From: Lunularia cruciata
Taxonomy: Eukaryota; Streptophyta; Marchantiopsida; Lunulariales; Lunulariaceae
Assembly: GCA_948567375.1 (NCBI GenBank)
Contig: OX419756.1
Coordinates: 13,645,001 to 13,709,000, forward strand
Reading direction: 5' to 3'
DNA: 64,000 nt
The notes under the pieces were generated by a model, which was not told the DNA's origin, searched no databases, and saw nothing but the letters and a program-made list of their open reading frames with translations. Below, piece after piece: positions 1 through 10,700 of the stretch (the first letter of the stretch is position 1; the number at the start of each line of letters is the position of its first letter). Both the position numbers and the translations under genes were made by a program.

Positions 1-498
1 TAGAAGTAAAACTCACACATAAGTCATACATAGACTCTTTAGTGCTACAATAATCAGATTGTTTACCATTCTTAACTCAACTCAACTCAGATCAGTACTT
101 GATCTGTCACTCTATAAACTACCAATAATTGGGCACAGATTTCAGCCAAGCCACATCCACTCCAGCATAGAGAATCTAGGTGACGCTCGCCGGCCTCTGT
201 CCACCATAGCCAGGAACTCAAAGGCTCAACATCAAGAAGTGAGCTCTCTGGAGCTGCACTTCAAAAGTATACCCCCTGGATTCGAGCTAGGTTTGAACCA
301 TAATGCTCCCGCTGACGGTACACTCAATAGTGCAAATGGTGCAAAGTGACGGTGGGCCCCATCATGAAGTCAGTACCCCAAATACAAAATCTGACCGTCG
401 GAAAGTAGTTTGTGAGAAATTGCAAAAAATAACTCTAACAACTATCACTGGACTCTAGTGTAAGAGCATCTAGATGCAACACTACAAATGGTGTGACA
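1..498 (-). repeat. LTR of the element A family, cut by the window edge
   Basis: Read on the minus strand it starts TGTCACACC at 498 and is homologous along its length to the LTR at 18124-19096, which has clear ends and lies in the opposite orientation. The last about 49 bp (49-1) repeat the block at 605-557 with few differences. By comparison with the other copy, the real LTR end lies a little beyond position 1. Confidence 0.6.
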
Positions 499-605
499 AC
501 TATCATGCGTATATACATTGCTACACAACATACATTGCTGTCAATTTCATACACTATAGAAGCACAACTCACATATAAGTCATACATAGACTCTAAAGTG
601 CCACA
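499..605 (-). repeat. Extra copy of the LTR 3'-terminal segment, next to the polypurine tract
   Basis: This stretch of about 107 bp starts TGTGGCACTT on the minus strand. It matches the terminal part of the LTR at 18124-19096 (18569-18597 joined to 19029-19096) and also positions 49-1. It sits directly after the polypurine-like tract at 608-617. So the LTR is preceded by a partial LTR end, or the LTR boundary differs from the one inferred at 18124. Confidence 0.5.
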
Positions 606-619
606 ATCGCCCCCTAGTT
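606..619 (-). promoter_or_regulatory. Polypurine tract candidate, element A
   Basis: On the minus strand a CTAGGGGGCG run lies next to the TGTGGCAC that starts the LTR-like block at 605. In LTR retrotransposons this is where plus-strand priming occurs. It is a single candidate judged from composition and position. Confidence 0.4.
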
Positions 620-766
620 GGCGGTTAGGTCCCTCTAACTCCGAATAACCATCTACTCTAAGTATATGGTATACCCTATAATGGGCAAATATCAGGAGGC
701 CGGGTGCTATGGAGCCCTATCATTAGTCGCTTGTCTGCAATCTATACCATATAAAGAATGAACTAG

Positions 767-1922
767 CTATAGGTCAAGTACATCTAGGACATAACCACTG
801 TCCTTGAGGAGGATAACCATGAGGGGAGGAGTCATACATGCTATATGCCATCCTCTCAAACAGCTATCACACACTAACATAGTACTAGCTCCACCAAAAG
901 AGCCACGTAACATACACCTCAAGCTTGCATGTACAAGTGCCAAGCTTGGGTCCATAGTACCATCAATGTTTGGGAGGTGGTATGGCGCACAATTGCGCAC
1001 ATGATCCTTCCAAACAACACCATCATGTCTTTCTAACACAAGGACTCCAGATGGCAAAACCTCACACACTCTCAAGATAGTGCAGCCTGTCAAAACATCA
1101 AGCGTTATTGGTGCTGTCTGTTGTAGATATACATAGTCTCCTGGATGAAATCGACGGATCAAGGGTCTATAACCTCCTCCTCAAATGGTAGCATAGTGTA
1201 AAGTATCTCTATGCTAAGCAATCGCCAAGTTCTCAAAGGCCATCGACATCACTCTCTGAAAGAGCTCTACCCGTTGAGAACATGCGCTCATCCATACATT
1301 AGGGTCATCCAAGTCCAAAACTACAATAACATCTCGACAAATGGCTGCAAGTAAATTTGGATCTTGTCCATAGAGTAGAAAGTATGGAGAGAAGGATGCT
1401 AAGGAGGCTTGCCGGCTGAACCGATAGCCCAGGGCCAACCAAGTTAACTGGAGATCCCAATCTCCCAAGTGGCCTCTTTGCAAACCATACTTTTGCAATC
1501 CTCTCTTCACCGTTTGAACCACTCTCTCTGCTAAGCTTTCTAACTCAGGGTGATCTTGGGATGTAGTACAATGATCAATCAAAGCCTTGTCAAACAAGAC
1601 ATGAAACTCTCCCAAGAACTTTGTACCCTGATCAGTCAAAACCTCAACTGGTGCACCAAAATGACTAAGAACTTGATCCAGGAACGAGTAAGTTGTCCCT
1701 TCACTAGACTTGTCAAGAAGTGCCACCAACTCAATCCACTTGGAGAAGTGCTCCACCATCACCAAAACATATCAATGATGTGTCACAATCAACGGTAAAG
1801 ATCCGGCAAAGTCCAAACTTCAATGGTAACCCAATCCCATGATAGGTCATGGGTGTAACTGTAGTGTAGGAGCATTGAATGATCAGCTCTAACTTGGTCA
1901 CAAACCACACATTTGGCAACAA
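767..1922 (-). pseudogene. Element A integrase with a degenerate C-terminal PHD-like finger
   Basis: The N-terminal part (about 1922-1850) keeps a CVVCDQ zinc-binding remnant. The catalytic core (1765-1214) shows the second acidic residue in VLTDQGTKF and the Glu in SLAERVVQTVK, consistent with a D,D-35-E core. The first Asp lies in a broken stretch around 1731-1850. The tail (1162-767) has a GDYVYLQ strand followed by VCDSCLRGWHIACMTPPL. That is the Cys-x2-Cys-x4-His-x2-Cys half of a PHD finger. The first Cys pair reads C-M-L-R, and the last pair, after GY, is gone. Intact PHD fingers read histone H3 tails, so in a live relative this tail could steer integration. That role is inference. Two frame breaks separate the parts. 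Confidence 0.75.
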
Positions 1923-2255
1923 ATTGCTATACCTTGGTTTGCATATCGTGCCACCAATAATGGCTCTGGAGTAAGCTATATGTACGCTTTACTCCAAAAT
2001 GTCCTAGCTCCTCATGAGCATGACGGACCAACTATGGTCTTAGAGATGGAAGTGGTACTACTCGCACTCTACCATCCTCCTATACATGCAAAAGGTGTTT
2101 GCCCTCCAATCTGAATCGTCTGGCTCGCTGAAGGACACGGTCTCTCTCCTTGGCCCCAACTATGCCACCCACAATACCATTGCAAAGATAGTCCATCACT
2201 AAGATGACATGATGAATGTCTTGCTGAATTGTAAAAATTTCTTCACTCTTTGGAT

Positions 2256-3604
2256 CTATGACCTCAATAACTCCTCTTGTACGGCTGAGAGAGATACCAC
2301 CAAAGCCTTAGAAAATATACACAGAAAGGCAAATGCATGCCAACTTGGCACCATCTCCTCATCTATCTCACCATGCCAACGTGCTCCGGTCTGATCCTGT
2401 TGGCGGGGACATGGGTTTCTACTCAATCCATATGCATCACGGTTTACCACTCCAAGTCTATGAACAACCATGAAATTGTACTCTTGTAAAATTAGAGCCC
2501 ATCGTGCAAGCTTCCTTGAAAGCTTGTCGGACTCTATCAACCACTTCAATGGCTGATGATCAATGATGAGAGTGAAGGGGTTACCAAATAGGTAACATTG
2601 GAAATATGCTACAACCCAAACTACTGCCAAGCACTCTCCCTCATATGAATTATACTTTGCCTCCGCTGAATTGTTGGAGCAACTAGCATAGGCCACCACA
2701 AACTCTTTCCCCTCATCATCATATTGAGTGAGCACCGCTCCAAGCCCCAACATACTCCTATTAGTATGAACTTGAAATGGTTTTCCTCTGATCGGTCTCC
2801 TCAAAATAGGAGTAGATGTCAACCTCTCCTTGAGCTCTACAAAAGCTCTCTCAAGCTCATCTCCCCCATACCACTCTTGTGTAAGCTTGGTCAGCTTTGT
2901 CAAGGCCTTGGCAATGGCACTAAATCCTCTAACATAGTGGCGATAGAAGTTTCCAACCCAAGGAATGCTTGCACTCTGCTCACATCTGTAGGCCAAGGAA
3001 TACATGAAATAGCTTCCACCTTGGTCTACTGAACACAAAGTCCTCCGGGGTAGATAGTGTGACCCAAATACTCAACTTGCTCGTGGAACAACTTACACTT
3101 CCCAAGATTTAATTTGAGTCCATGAGATCTCAACCTCTCAAACATCTCCAACAATTGTCTCTCATGCTCCTCCACAGTAGTGCTATAGACCAAAATGTCA
3201 TCAATATAGCACCGAGAAAAATCCAATCCAACTAGGATCCTATCCATGACCCTCTGGAACGCAATAAGAGCGTTCTTTAACCAAAATGGTAAGAAACTCC
3301 ATTGATATAACACATCCTTGCCGTGAGGATCAATAACCTAAAATGCTATCTTGGATATATCCTCCTCTCTGATCGGCAAGTGATGATATCCCGCTCAAAG
3401 ATCCAAAGTACTAAAGATCTTTGCATGCCCAATCGCATCAAAAATCTCTTCCGGTGTAGGCATGGCATACCGATCAGCCCTTGTATGTTGGTTGATAGGA
3501 CGGTAATCTCCACACATCCACCTATCTGTGTAGTTGCCATGCATATCCTTCTTGGCTGGCATCACTGTTGTTGATGCATACTCTCCATGTGAAATCTCCA
3601 CCAA
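2256..3604 (-). pseudogene. Element A reverse transcriptase and RNase H
   Basis: RT motifs are read in pieces: WMCGDYRPINQHT and FSTLDL (3604-3395), then CYIDDILVYS, the catalytic YIDD box, at about 3220-3190. After it come EYLGHTIYPGG and a connection region. RNase H remnants (PFQVHTNRS, where the Asp of the usual TDAS box is not seen; later IIDHQPLKWL) lie within 3038-2256. A TGA at 3395-3397 breaks the TLDL-AGYHH motif where Arg is normal, which fits CGA to TGA. Further stops lie at the joins between 3313 and 3395 and near 3026. The order RT, RNase H, integrase is that of Gypsy elements. Confidence 0.85.
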
Positions 3605-3889
3605 ACCAGCCTCAAAAAGGTCACTACTCCGGCTCTAAATCAATGTCCTCTCCATCTCACTATATCAATAAGGACATCATAAAACTGATGTATTGCTAGT
3701 CAGCTCAATCCATATACCAAGTTCCTTCAAAGCACCTAAATCCTTCATACTAAAGGCAAAACAACTCGTGTGGCTCCTCAAGAACCTCCAAACCCTCAGT
3801 CTTTCCTCGCCAGTAAGCTTGGGTCCAAGATCTGGCTCCCAAGTATCCTTTGTAACTGTAGTAGGAGTGAAAGACGTACTGACTAGCTG

Positions 3890-5640
3890 CTATACTAGGC
3901 CCTTGGGAGCAATAGTGTCATGCTCCCGACCACTAGAGGTCCCAACCTCTATTTGAAAAACTCTTTCCACTCTGGTTGCAAGCTCCACATGTCCTCTAGT
4001 TGCATCCCATGTGGACAAAGGGTGTAATCCAAGTAGCCCACGCTCACTTGGATGGACTCCAAGTAGACCACTCTCCATAGTAGCTAATGGCTGTGTCCTC
4101 AGAATACCATGTACACTCGGTCTATCACCCCCAGCATGTGCATGAATCATCTTGATAGGCATAAGGCTCACAAGTGTTGGAGTGGTGATGCCTATTAAGC
4201 ACATCCTATGCTGCTTTGCCAAGCCAAGGCTCACAATCCAGGTCAAATAGTTCAAGTCCATAGCCTGACCTAACACCTGATGCCTGGATGCCTCTAACAC
4301 TCTTGGAACAACGGTAATATCGGTGCGAAAACCCATTACCCGCTCTCTCTCATCAATGTTGAGCTCCACCAACTGCTGTAACTGTGAGTCCCAAACAAGT
4401 CCAGGTCCTCTCTCTTGAAAAGCATGAGAGCCTAGGAAACTCATGAGTGTGGGAAATGTGGCTCTAGGCTGTCCAACTAGGTTCACCACTGCCATAGGTG
4501 ACCTATCAGCCACTACCACTATTTGAGATTGATGCACAATATCCAAGATATCATCAACAAGGATGTGCTCAAGTTGCTGAATCCCATCATAAGCACATTG
4601 CAGAACATCTCTGGGTAAGAGGTTTGTCCACCAAAGATGAAGACGATGAGCCTGTGATCCCACTTTGGCTGCATCTAACAATACAACAAGTCCCATCCAA
4701 GAATGGACCTGATGTGTACTCACCACCACTCTAGTGCGAGAATCACCCATTGAAGGCACGTTCTCCAAAAGGTAAGGTAGAGAAACGGATTGATGAACCT
4801 AGAGATGTCGTAGTATCCATAACATCTCCCAAAACACACTAGAATGAGGATCTTGAAGACCCAAAATACGGCTAGCACGTGTATGTCCCTAACATGGCCA
4901 TCCACAAATCACCAAGTGAATAGGCCCATGTCTCTCTTGGTCATGCGCCCCCAATAAGGAAATGTTTGATGGTAGGGCCTTCTGGTAACCTCTGACTGCT
5001 AACATCGGTAATACCTCCGGATACCAATGGGCCAAGTGTGCCACATGATGTAGAGAGACTTGCCTAGCAGTCTCATCTCTCTCTACATACAAGTACTTAT
5101 GTACTCGTTTACCCGCTGTAATACCGTAGCTAGTCCCGTGCTAATCCCACCGAACAACTCCAATAGACATATCCCCTCTACTGGATACTTCCAAGCAATG
5201 AGTGTGGTATCTAGAGGTGTCAAAGCAATCAACTTTGGAGGCTCATCCTCACACTCATCCCCTAATGGTATGAAGGCTCTACTCCAAGCCTGCTGCACCA
5301 ATCGATCTGCATGCTGCTGCAATGCCTCCTCTGAACTCCACAATGGAACATCCAAGGTGGATGGAACAATCCCCCTCGTACTCCAAATCCAAGTGATCTC
5401 CTCTGGTATTGGAGTATCCTCTACATGGGTGTTCCACTCCAATAAGTCACCAGGCCAAGTAACTGCACCATTGAAAGCTAAAACTGATGCTGCCATGGTC
5501 TTGGACTGTAGTGAGCCAAGACTGCCACTACTGAAGCGTACTGGTAGGCAACATACCCGTCCCTTGCCAGAATGCCAACCGGGTCTATAGGAGGATGTCT
5601 CCTCCCAATAGTCAATGCTGAAGCCCATGGGGTATAACAC
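3890..5640 (-). pseudogene. C5 cytosine DNA methyltransferase domain inside element A
   Basis: The motifs follow the classical (non-permuted) C5-methyltransferase order. Motif I: LLELFGGISTG (5166-5133), the AdoMet-binding loop. Motif II: YVERDETARQ (5089-5060). Motif IV: LVICGWPC (to 4892), with the catalytic Cys codon at 4892-4894. Motif VI: LLENVP (about 4757-4774). Motif VIII-like: HRLHLWWTNL (about 4650-4620). Motif IX-like: ERVMGFRTDIT (about 4347-4318). Motif X: GQAMDLNYLTW (about 4275-4240). The enzyme family transfers methyl groups from AdoMet to cytosine C5. Breaks are a frame change between motifs I and II (about 5085-5100), a TAG at 4889-4891 replacing the Gln of the PCQ triad, and a TAG at 4799-4801. 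Otherwise 5092-3890 is one frame. The stretch before motif I (5640-5170) and the tail 4190-3890 are unassigned linkers. A host DRM/CMT gene is unlikely, since protease precedes it and RT follows. Confidence 0.88.
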
Positions 5641-5762
5641 TGCTCCCCAACTAGCACATCATATAACTCAGCTATCGTCGCAATAGCTTGAGCTCTCATC
5701 ACCGAGCTATCAATCAGATGACCAGGCTGAACCTGGACAACAAGCTCCCCATGTGTGATGTA

Positions 5763-6260
5763 CTATGTCGAACCACCACGTAGAGATGTCTGGATCTGAA
5801 ATGGACACCTCTCCATATTGGTCTTTTGTAACTCCAGACCGACCACTGCCGCCTTCCCCAACATAAGAGGCTGTGCACCAAAGTCTAACAAGACTCTCTG
5901 TGGTGTATAGACCTTCCCTGAAGGTCTCACCAAACAGAAAATCCCCCTCTGGTTATACAATAGGACAACACCAGGTGTGAACGGTGCTCTCTCAAAGGCC
6001 GGTCTAGTTGGCAACTCCTCTAGTCTAGCCGCTACTGCCTGCCATAAACCACTGGTTGCTGAATGGATCCCATGCTCCTCAACCAAGTCAGCTCCACTAC
6101 CAACCACCTCTGCTCTAGCAATAGGAACCGGATCATCCGTACTTTCACAAAGCATGGTAGCCAACCGGAACACTGGGGCTGGGCCAACTCCCAATGTAAG
6201 CATGTCATTGGCTGAAAACAAAGGATGCCGCATAATCAACTGAGCTGCCACCAACATCAT
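5763..6260 (-). pseudogene. Element A aspartic protease region
   Basis: A retroviral-type protease core is visible as RVLLDFGAQPLMLGKAAV (about 5910-5850), where DFGA stands at the DS/TGA active-site position, followed by a strand ending in the usual hydrophobic flap-like sequence. It lies after the zinc knuckles and before the methyltransferase. A stop ends the frame at 5763. The following 5702-5478 segment (AELYDVLVGEQCYTPWAS) reads like the DVLVG...LYP segment common after such proteases, in another frame. Confidence 0.65.
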
Positions 6261-6633
6261 GCTAGACTCAATCTGTGTAGTAGCAGGTGGCTAGTAGGTA
6301 GTCCACCATGCAGTCCATCACCACCTACCACACTTGCATTGGGACGTCTAAGAACCATGGATGTTGTATGCAATGCCTTAGATAGCATGAAAGATTGGAG
6401 AAGTCTGACCTATTGCCCAATCTCTCTCCTCTCTATGGGTCCAACTCCACTCATGCTCCTCTAGGCTTTGGAGCACATACTGCACTCCTTGTCACTGCTG
6501 CAGATGCATCCACCTGTGATGCTCTGCACATGGAATCCAAAGCATCTATGTCACCAGCATATGAGGTGGAAGCCTCAACACCTGAATCTGATCTCCTTTG
6601 AGCAATAGCCATACTAGCTAATCTTTGCTCCAA

Positions 6634-6983
6634 CTACTCAATCCAAGTAGCCATAGTTTTGTCAGAAGTAAGGGCAGGTATTGCACCCCTACTAGGTGTA
6701 GATCCTCTACCACCACCTCGTCCTCCATGAACTGGAGCTCCTCTACTACTTGCCATAGCAGCCCTACCACTCTGTAACTCCGGGTGTAGGTCAAAGCACC
6801 GGTCACTAGTGTGACCAAATCTGTGGCAGTGCTCACATTGCCTCTGTGCTGGCTGTGATACACCAAAGGTATCATGTCCGCTGCCTTGAGTACACTCTCT
6901 CATATATTGAGGTCCACCACAAATCCAACAAGCAACACTACCACTAATTGGCTGCTGTTGATCTGAAAATGAAGGTAAGGGTC
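6634..6983 (-). pseudogene. Element A gag, zinc-knuckle end
   Basis: This is the nucleocapsid part of gag, cut off from its N-terminal half by element B. It holds CWICGGPQYMREC and a clear CCHC knuckle, CEHCHRFGHTSDRC (about 6835-6795), which in the family binds the element RNA. A Gly/Arg-rich stretch follows. The frame enters from the LTR of B at 6984, so the upstream codons belong to B, not to A. Confidence 0.75.
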
Positions 6984-7660
6984 TGTGAGCCGGCCTGTCT
7001 CTCACTCAGGATGAACCTCTGATGGCTATTATGGTAGCGCACCATGGACTAAGAAGGCAAGGAACCCCAACTCCATCATACTCCTCCAAGGCTAACACTC
7101 CAAGACTCAAGACATTGCTCACTAGAGAACTCAATGAGAGAGATAGTTGCAAATGAAAGGATGATGAGTACCTCCTCACCCCTTGTTTATATACTTGTGA
7201 AATAGTTACGTACCAAAGTTACTAATTACCGTAGTAACTCAAGTTACTAGACTAAAAGTCAAGTAAAGTCAAAAAGTAGAAAGGAATATCCATACACATG
7301 GGCATATTCCCCTTATCTTGACCCAACCACTAAAGCAAGGATTCCTTCACATGGGCTATCCTTGGACTAAAGAAGAATCCAAAACAAAAAGGCTTGCGGG
7401 CCCAAGAGTTCTCAACTCTTTCCCCAAAGCCAAACACCTAGGAATAATACCAAGTCAACACACTAAAATCCAAAATAGTGGTGCTCATCTTTTCTACTTC
7501 CTCTAAAGTAAGGTCCCATCTATCTTAGCTATGACTAACTTTAGCTAACCATGACTAATATAGAACCATCCTTTATCTCTATATAAATAATATCTCTTAA
7601 GTACTTGTAATACCAAGCTAAATATCACAATACCACACACATGCACAAATGGGTGTTACA
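6984..7660 (-). repeat. Element B 3' LTR
   Basis: On the minus strand it starts TGTAACACCC at 7660 and ends GGCTCACA at 6984, with TG...CA ends. A TATATAAAC box lies at 7193-7185 on the minus strand, a plausible core promoter. Relative to the LTRs at 49642, 56775 and 63292 it lacks about 14 bp (the TAAGCATGTGGTC segment) near position 7310. Confidence 0.95.
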
Positions 7661-7678
7661 TTTACCCCCGGACTAAGT
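7661..7678 (-). promoter_or_regulatory. Element B polypurine tract
   Basis: On the minus strand CCGGGGGTAAA abuts the TGTAACACCC start of the 3' LTR. The same tract precedes the LTR of element C at 50333. Confidence 0.75.
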
Positions 7679-7708
7679 TTTCACTTTGTCCTCAAAGTGA
7701 AGGTCTCT

Positions 7709-10700
7709 CTACCTTCTATGGTACATCTTCAACTTATCATGGTTAATCCTATCAAAGTGTCTTCCTCCCAACTCCTTGAGATCATAGGTGTAATTGCCCC
7801 ACACCTTCTCTACTATGAAAGGTCCAAAGTACTTAGGCAAAAACTTCTTTTGCACTCTCTTGAATCGAATGGAATCAAACAACATTACCCAATCACCTTC
7901 TTTGAAAGGCTCCACCTTCTTATTGCCTTGCCTCTTGTCATAGCTCTCCTTTTGTTTCCTTTGGGCTTGCTCCACTCGAACCATAGCAACTGCTCTTGCC
8001 TCTTCCAACTCCATGAGTTGATCCTTCCTTGACTTCCCTGCATCACTTCCTTGTGCTTTCTTCAATCTCCTATGAATGCTTTGGAAGGTAGGAAGATCAA
8101 AGTGAATAGGTAAGGTAGACTCAATACCATACACCAATTGGAATGGAGAATATCCAGTGGAAGTCTTCATGGTTGTCCTATACTCCCACAAAACTGCATG
8201 AATCCTCTTGTCCCAATGATGTTTAGCCCCCTCCATTTCTGCATCTTTGGCCAACATCATGCACAAGGTCTGATTGGTTCTCTCTGCCAAGCCATTGGAA
8301 TTTGGCTTATAGGATGTAGTTACTCTATGTGTGATAGAGAAATGTCGTAGCATGGCTGTAGTAATGCTTCCTGTAAACTCTCCTCCTCTATCAGAAACCA
8401 ACTCCAAAGGGCATCCAAACCTAGTGATAATGCGTTCATAAAGAAATCTACCCACTTCATCTTCATTCTTGTCCCTCAATGGTCTAGCCTCAACCCACTT
8501 GGTAAGGTAATCAGTAACTACCACAATGTACCGATTGTTCCTTGGGGTTCTATTGAGAGGTCCTACAAAATCAATTCCCCACTTCTCAAAAGGTCCTAGC
8601 AATGGAATTGATCTAAGTGGTGGAGTGGATGTAGACTTTCTAGCAAAAGCTTGACAAACATGACAAGTTTTGCAATAATCAAGACAATCCTTGAAAATCC
8701 CTCTCCAATGGTAACCTGCATCTAGAATCTTGAAAGCAGTCACCTTTCCTGCAAAGTGTCCTCCACATACTAAACCTTCATGAAACTCCTTTATGAGTAG
8801 GATAGACTCTTCCTTACCCACTGCTCTTCGAAGTAGACCATCTGCTCCTTGGTGAAAAAGAATATCCTCCACCATTGTGTAAGGTCTAGATCTTGCTGCA
8901 AGGGCCTTCCTCTCCCTAGCATGCATCCCTTCTGGATAGTTACCTCTTGTCACAAAATCCATAATCTCCTTGTACTCCATTGGAATCTCTTGAGTGACTG
9001 AGATTGTCATGAGCTCCTCATCCGGGAAGGAATCATCTACTGGCTCATCTCCATCATGATCATAGGCTCTAGATAACAAATCAGCATTTGCATGTTTCTT
9101 TCCTGGCCTATCCTCAATTGTGTAGTCATACTCAGACAAGAGTATCATCCACCTTGCTAGTCTCCCTTCAACATTAGGCTTGTTGAAGATGTACTTCAAA
9201 GCCTTGTGATCCGTGACAATTGTGGCTTTCCCTCCAATCAAGTAGTGTCTAAACTTCTTGAGACCAAAGATCACTGCCAACCCTTCTCTCTCTGTGACAG
9301 AGTAGTTCTTCTCTGCTGAAACCATCTGCCTACTAGCATAAGCTATTGGATGATCATGCCCATCTTGGTCTAATTGACTAAGAGTGCATCCTATAGCTAC
9401 ATTAGAAGCATCAGTGTAGAGGATGAAAGGCTTACTCCAATCAGGTTTAGCAAGAATTGGAGCTACAACAAGGGATTGCTTGAGCTCCTCAAAAGCTTTG
9501 AGAGCCTCCTTGTCTTCCAAAATCACCATGTAATCTACACCCTTCTTCATGTAGATGGTCAATGCATAAGCCTTGTTGGAAAATGAGAAGATGAACCTCC
9601 TATAGTACCCAACCATTCCCAAGAATTGGCGTAACTTTGTCAAGCTTGAAGGGAATGGAAGGTCTGAGATTTTCCTCACCTTCTCAGGATCAACTGCTAT
9701 CCCATCCTTGGAGATGATGTGCCCCAAAAGTAGACCTTCTTCACATCCAAAAATGCACTTCTCTGGGTTGAGTGATGCATTTGCCTCATCCAAGCGTTGC
9801 AAGACTTTGATTAGGTGCTCAAAGTGCTCCTCCTTGCTCCCATAGACACAAAAGTCATCAATGAAATCTCTCACAAATTTCCCAATGAAAGGTTCAAATA
9901 CCTTGTTCATGAACCGTTGGAATGTGGCTGGAGCATTGCAAAGCCCAAAAGGCATGACCTTGAAAGCGTAAGTTCCCCAAGGTGTGGTGAATGTGGTGAG
10001 TTGTTGATGCTCTGGTGCAATCTTTATTTGGTTATATCCACTATAACCATCTCCAAAACTGTACCTCTCATGACCTGCAACCTCCTCCAAGATCTCATCA
10101 ATGAATGGCAATGGGTAGTAGTCCTTCTTGGTAACAGCATTAAGCTTCTTGTAATCCACACATACCCGAAGCTTGCCATTCTTTTTCTTCACAATGACAA
10201 TTGGAGACACCCATTCTGAATTCTCCACCTCAAAGATAAATCCAGCCTCCTTGAGCTTAACAATCTCCTCCTTCACAACCAAAGATATTGGTGGGCTAAT
10301 GCGACGTTGCTTTTGGCGGATTGGTCTTGCATGTGACTCCACCTCTATCTTGTGCTCCTCCAAGGTGACTTCCTTCAAATCCTTGTAACTAAAAGCAAAC
10401 ACATGGATGAACTTGCGGAAAATCTCCTCAAATCTCACCTTCTCCTCCTTGGTAACATTTGGGCCATACTTGAGGGTAGATAACCTTCTCTCTACCTCCT
10501 CAAGTGTCAATGGTGATTTATCTGGGTCCTTCAAAACCTCTGGCTTAGGTGCAAAATCCATAGCACACAAGGGATACACATCTGAATCAGATTCAGATTC
10601 ATCTTCCTCCGTGGAAGTCTCCTCTTCCATGCTTGTGTCCACACCTGAAGCTCCTTCTTCAGAATCTGATTCCCAATAATTAGAAGATGGGGTATCTGAA

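Noticed and set aside
3890-5640. A host DRM/CMT-type methyltransferase gene
   Set aside because: It lies between retroelement protease and RT on the same strand, has no introns by eye, and the motif order is not the rearranged DRM order.
7318-7506. A 62-codon frame repeated in the B/C-family LTRs
   Set aside because: It is inside the LTR, on the strand opposite to the element, and is disrupted or altered among copies; no evidence of coding.
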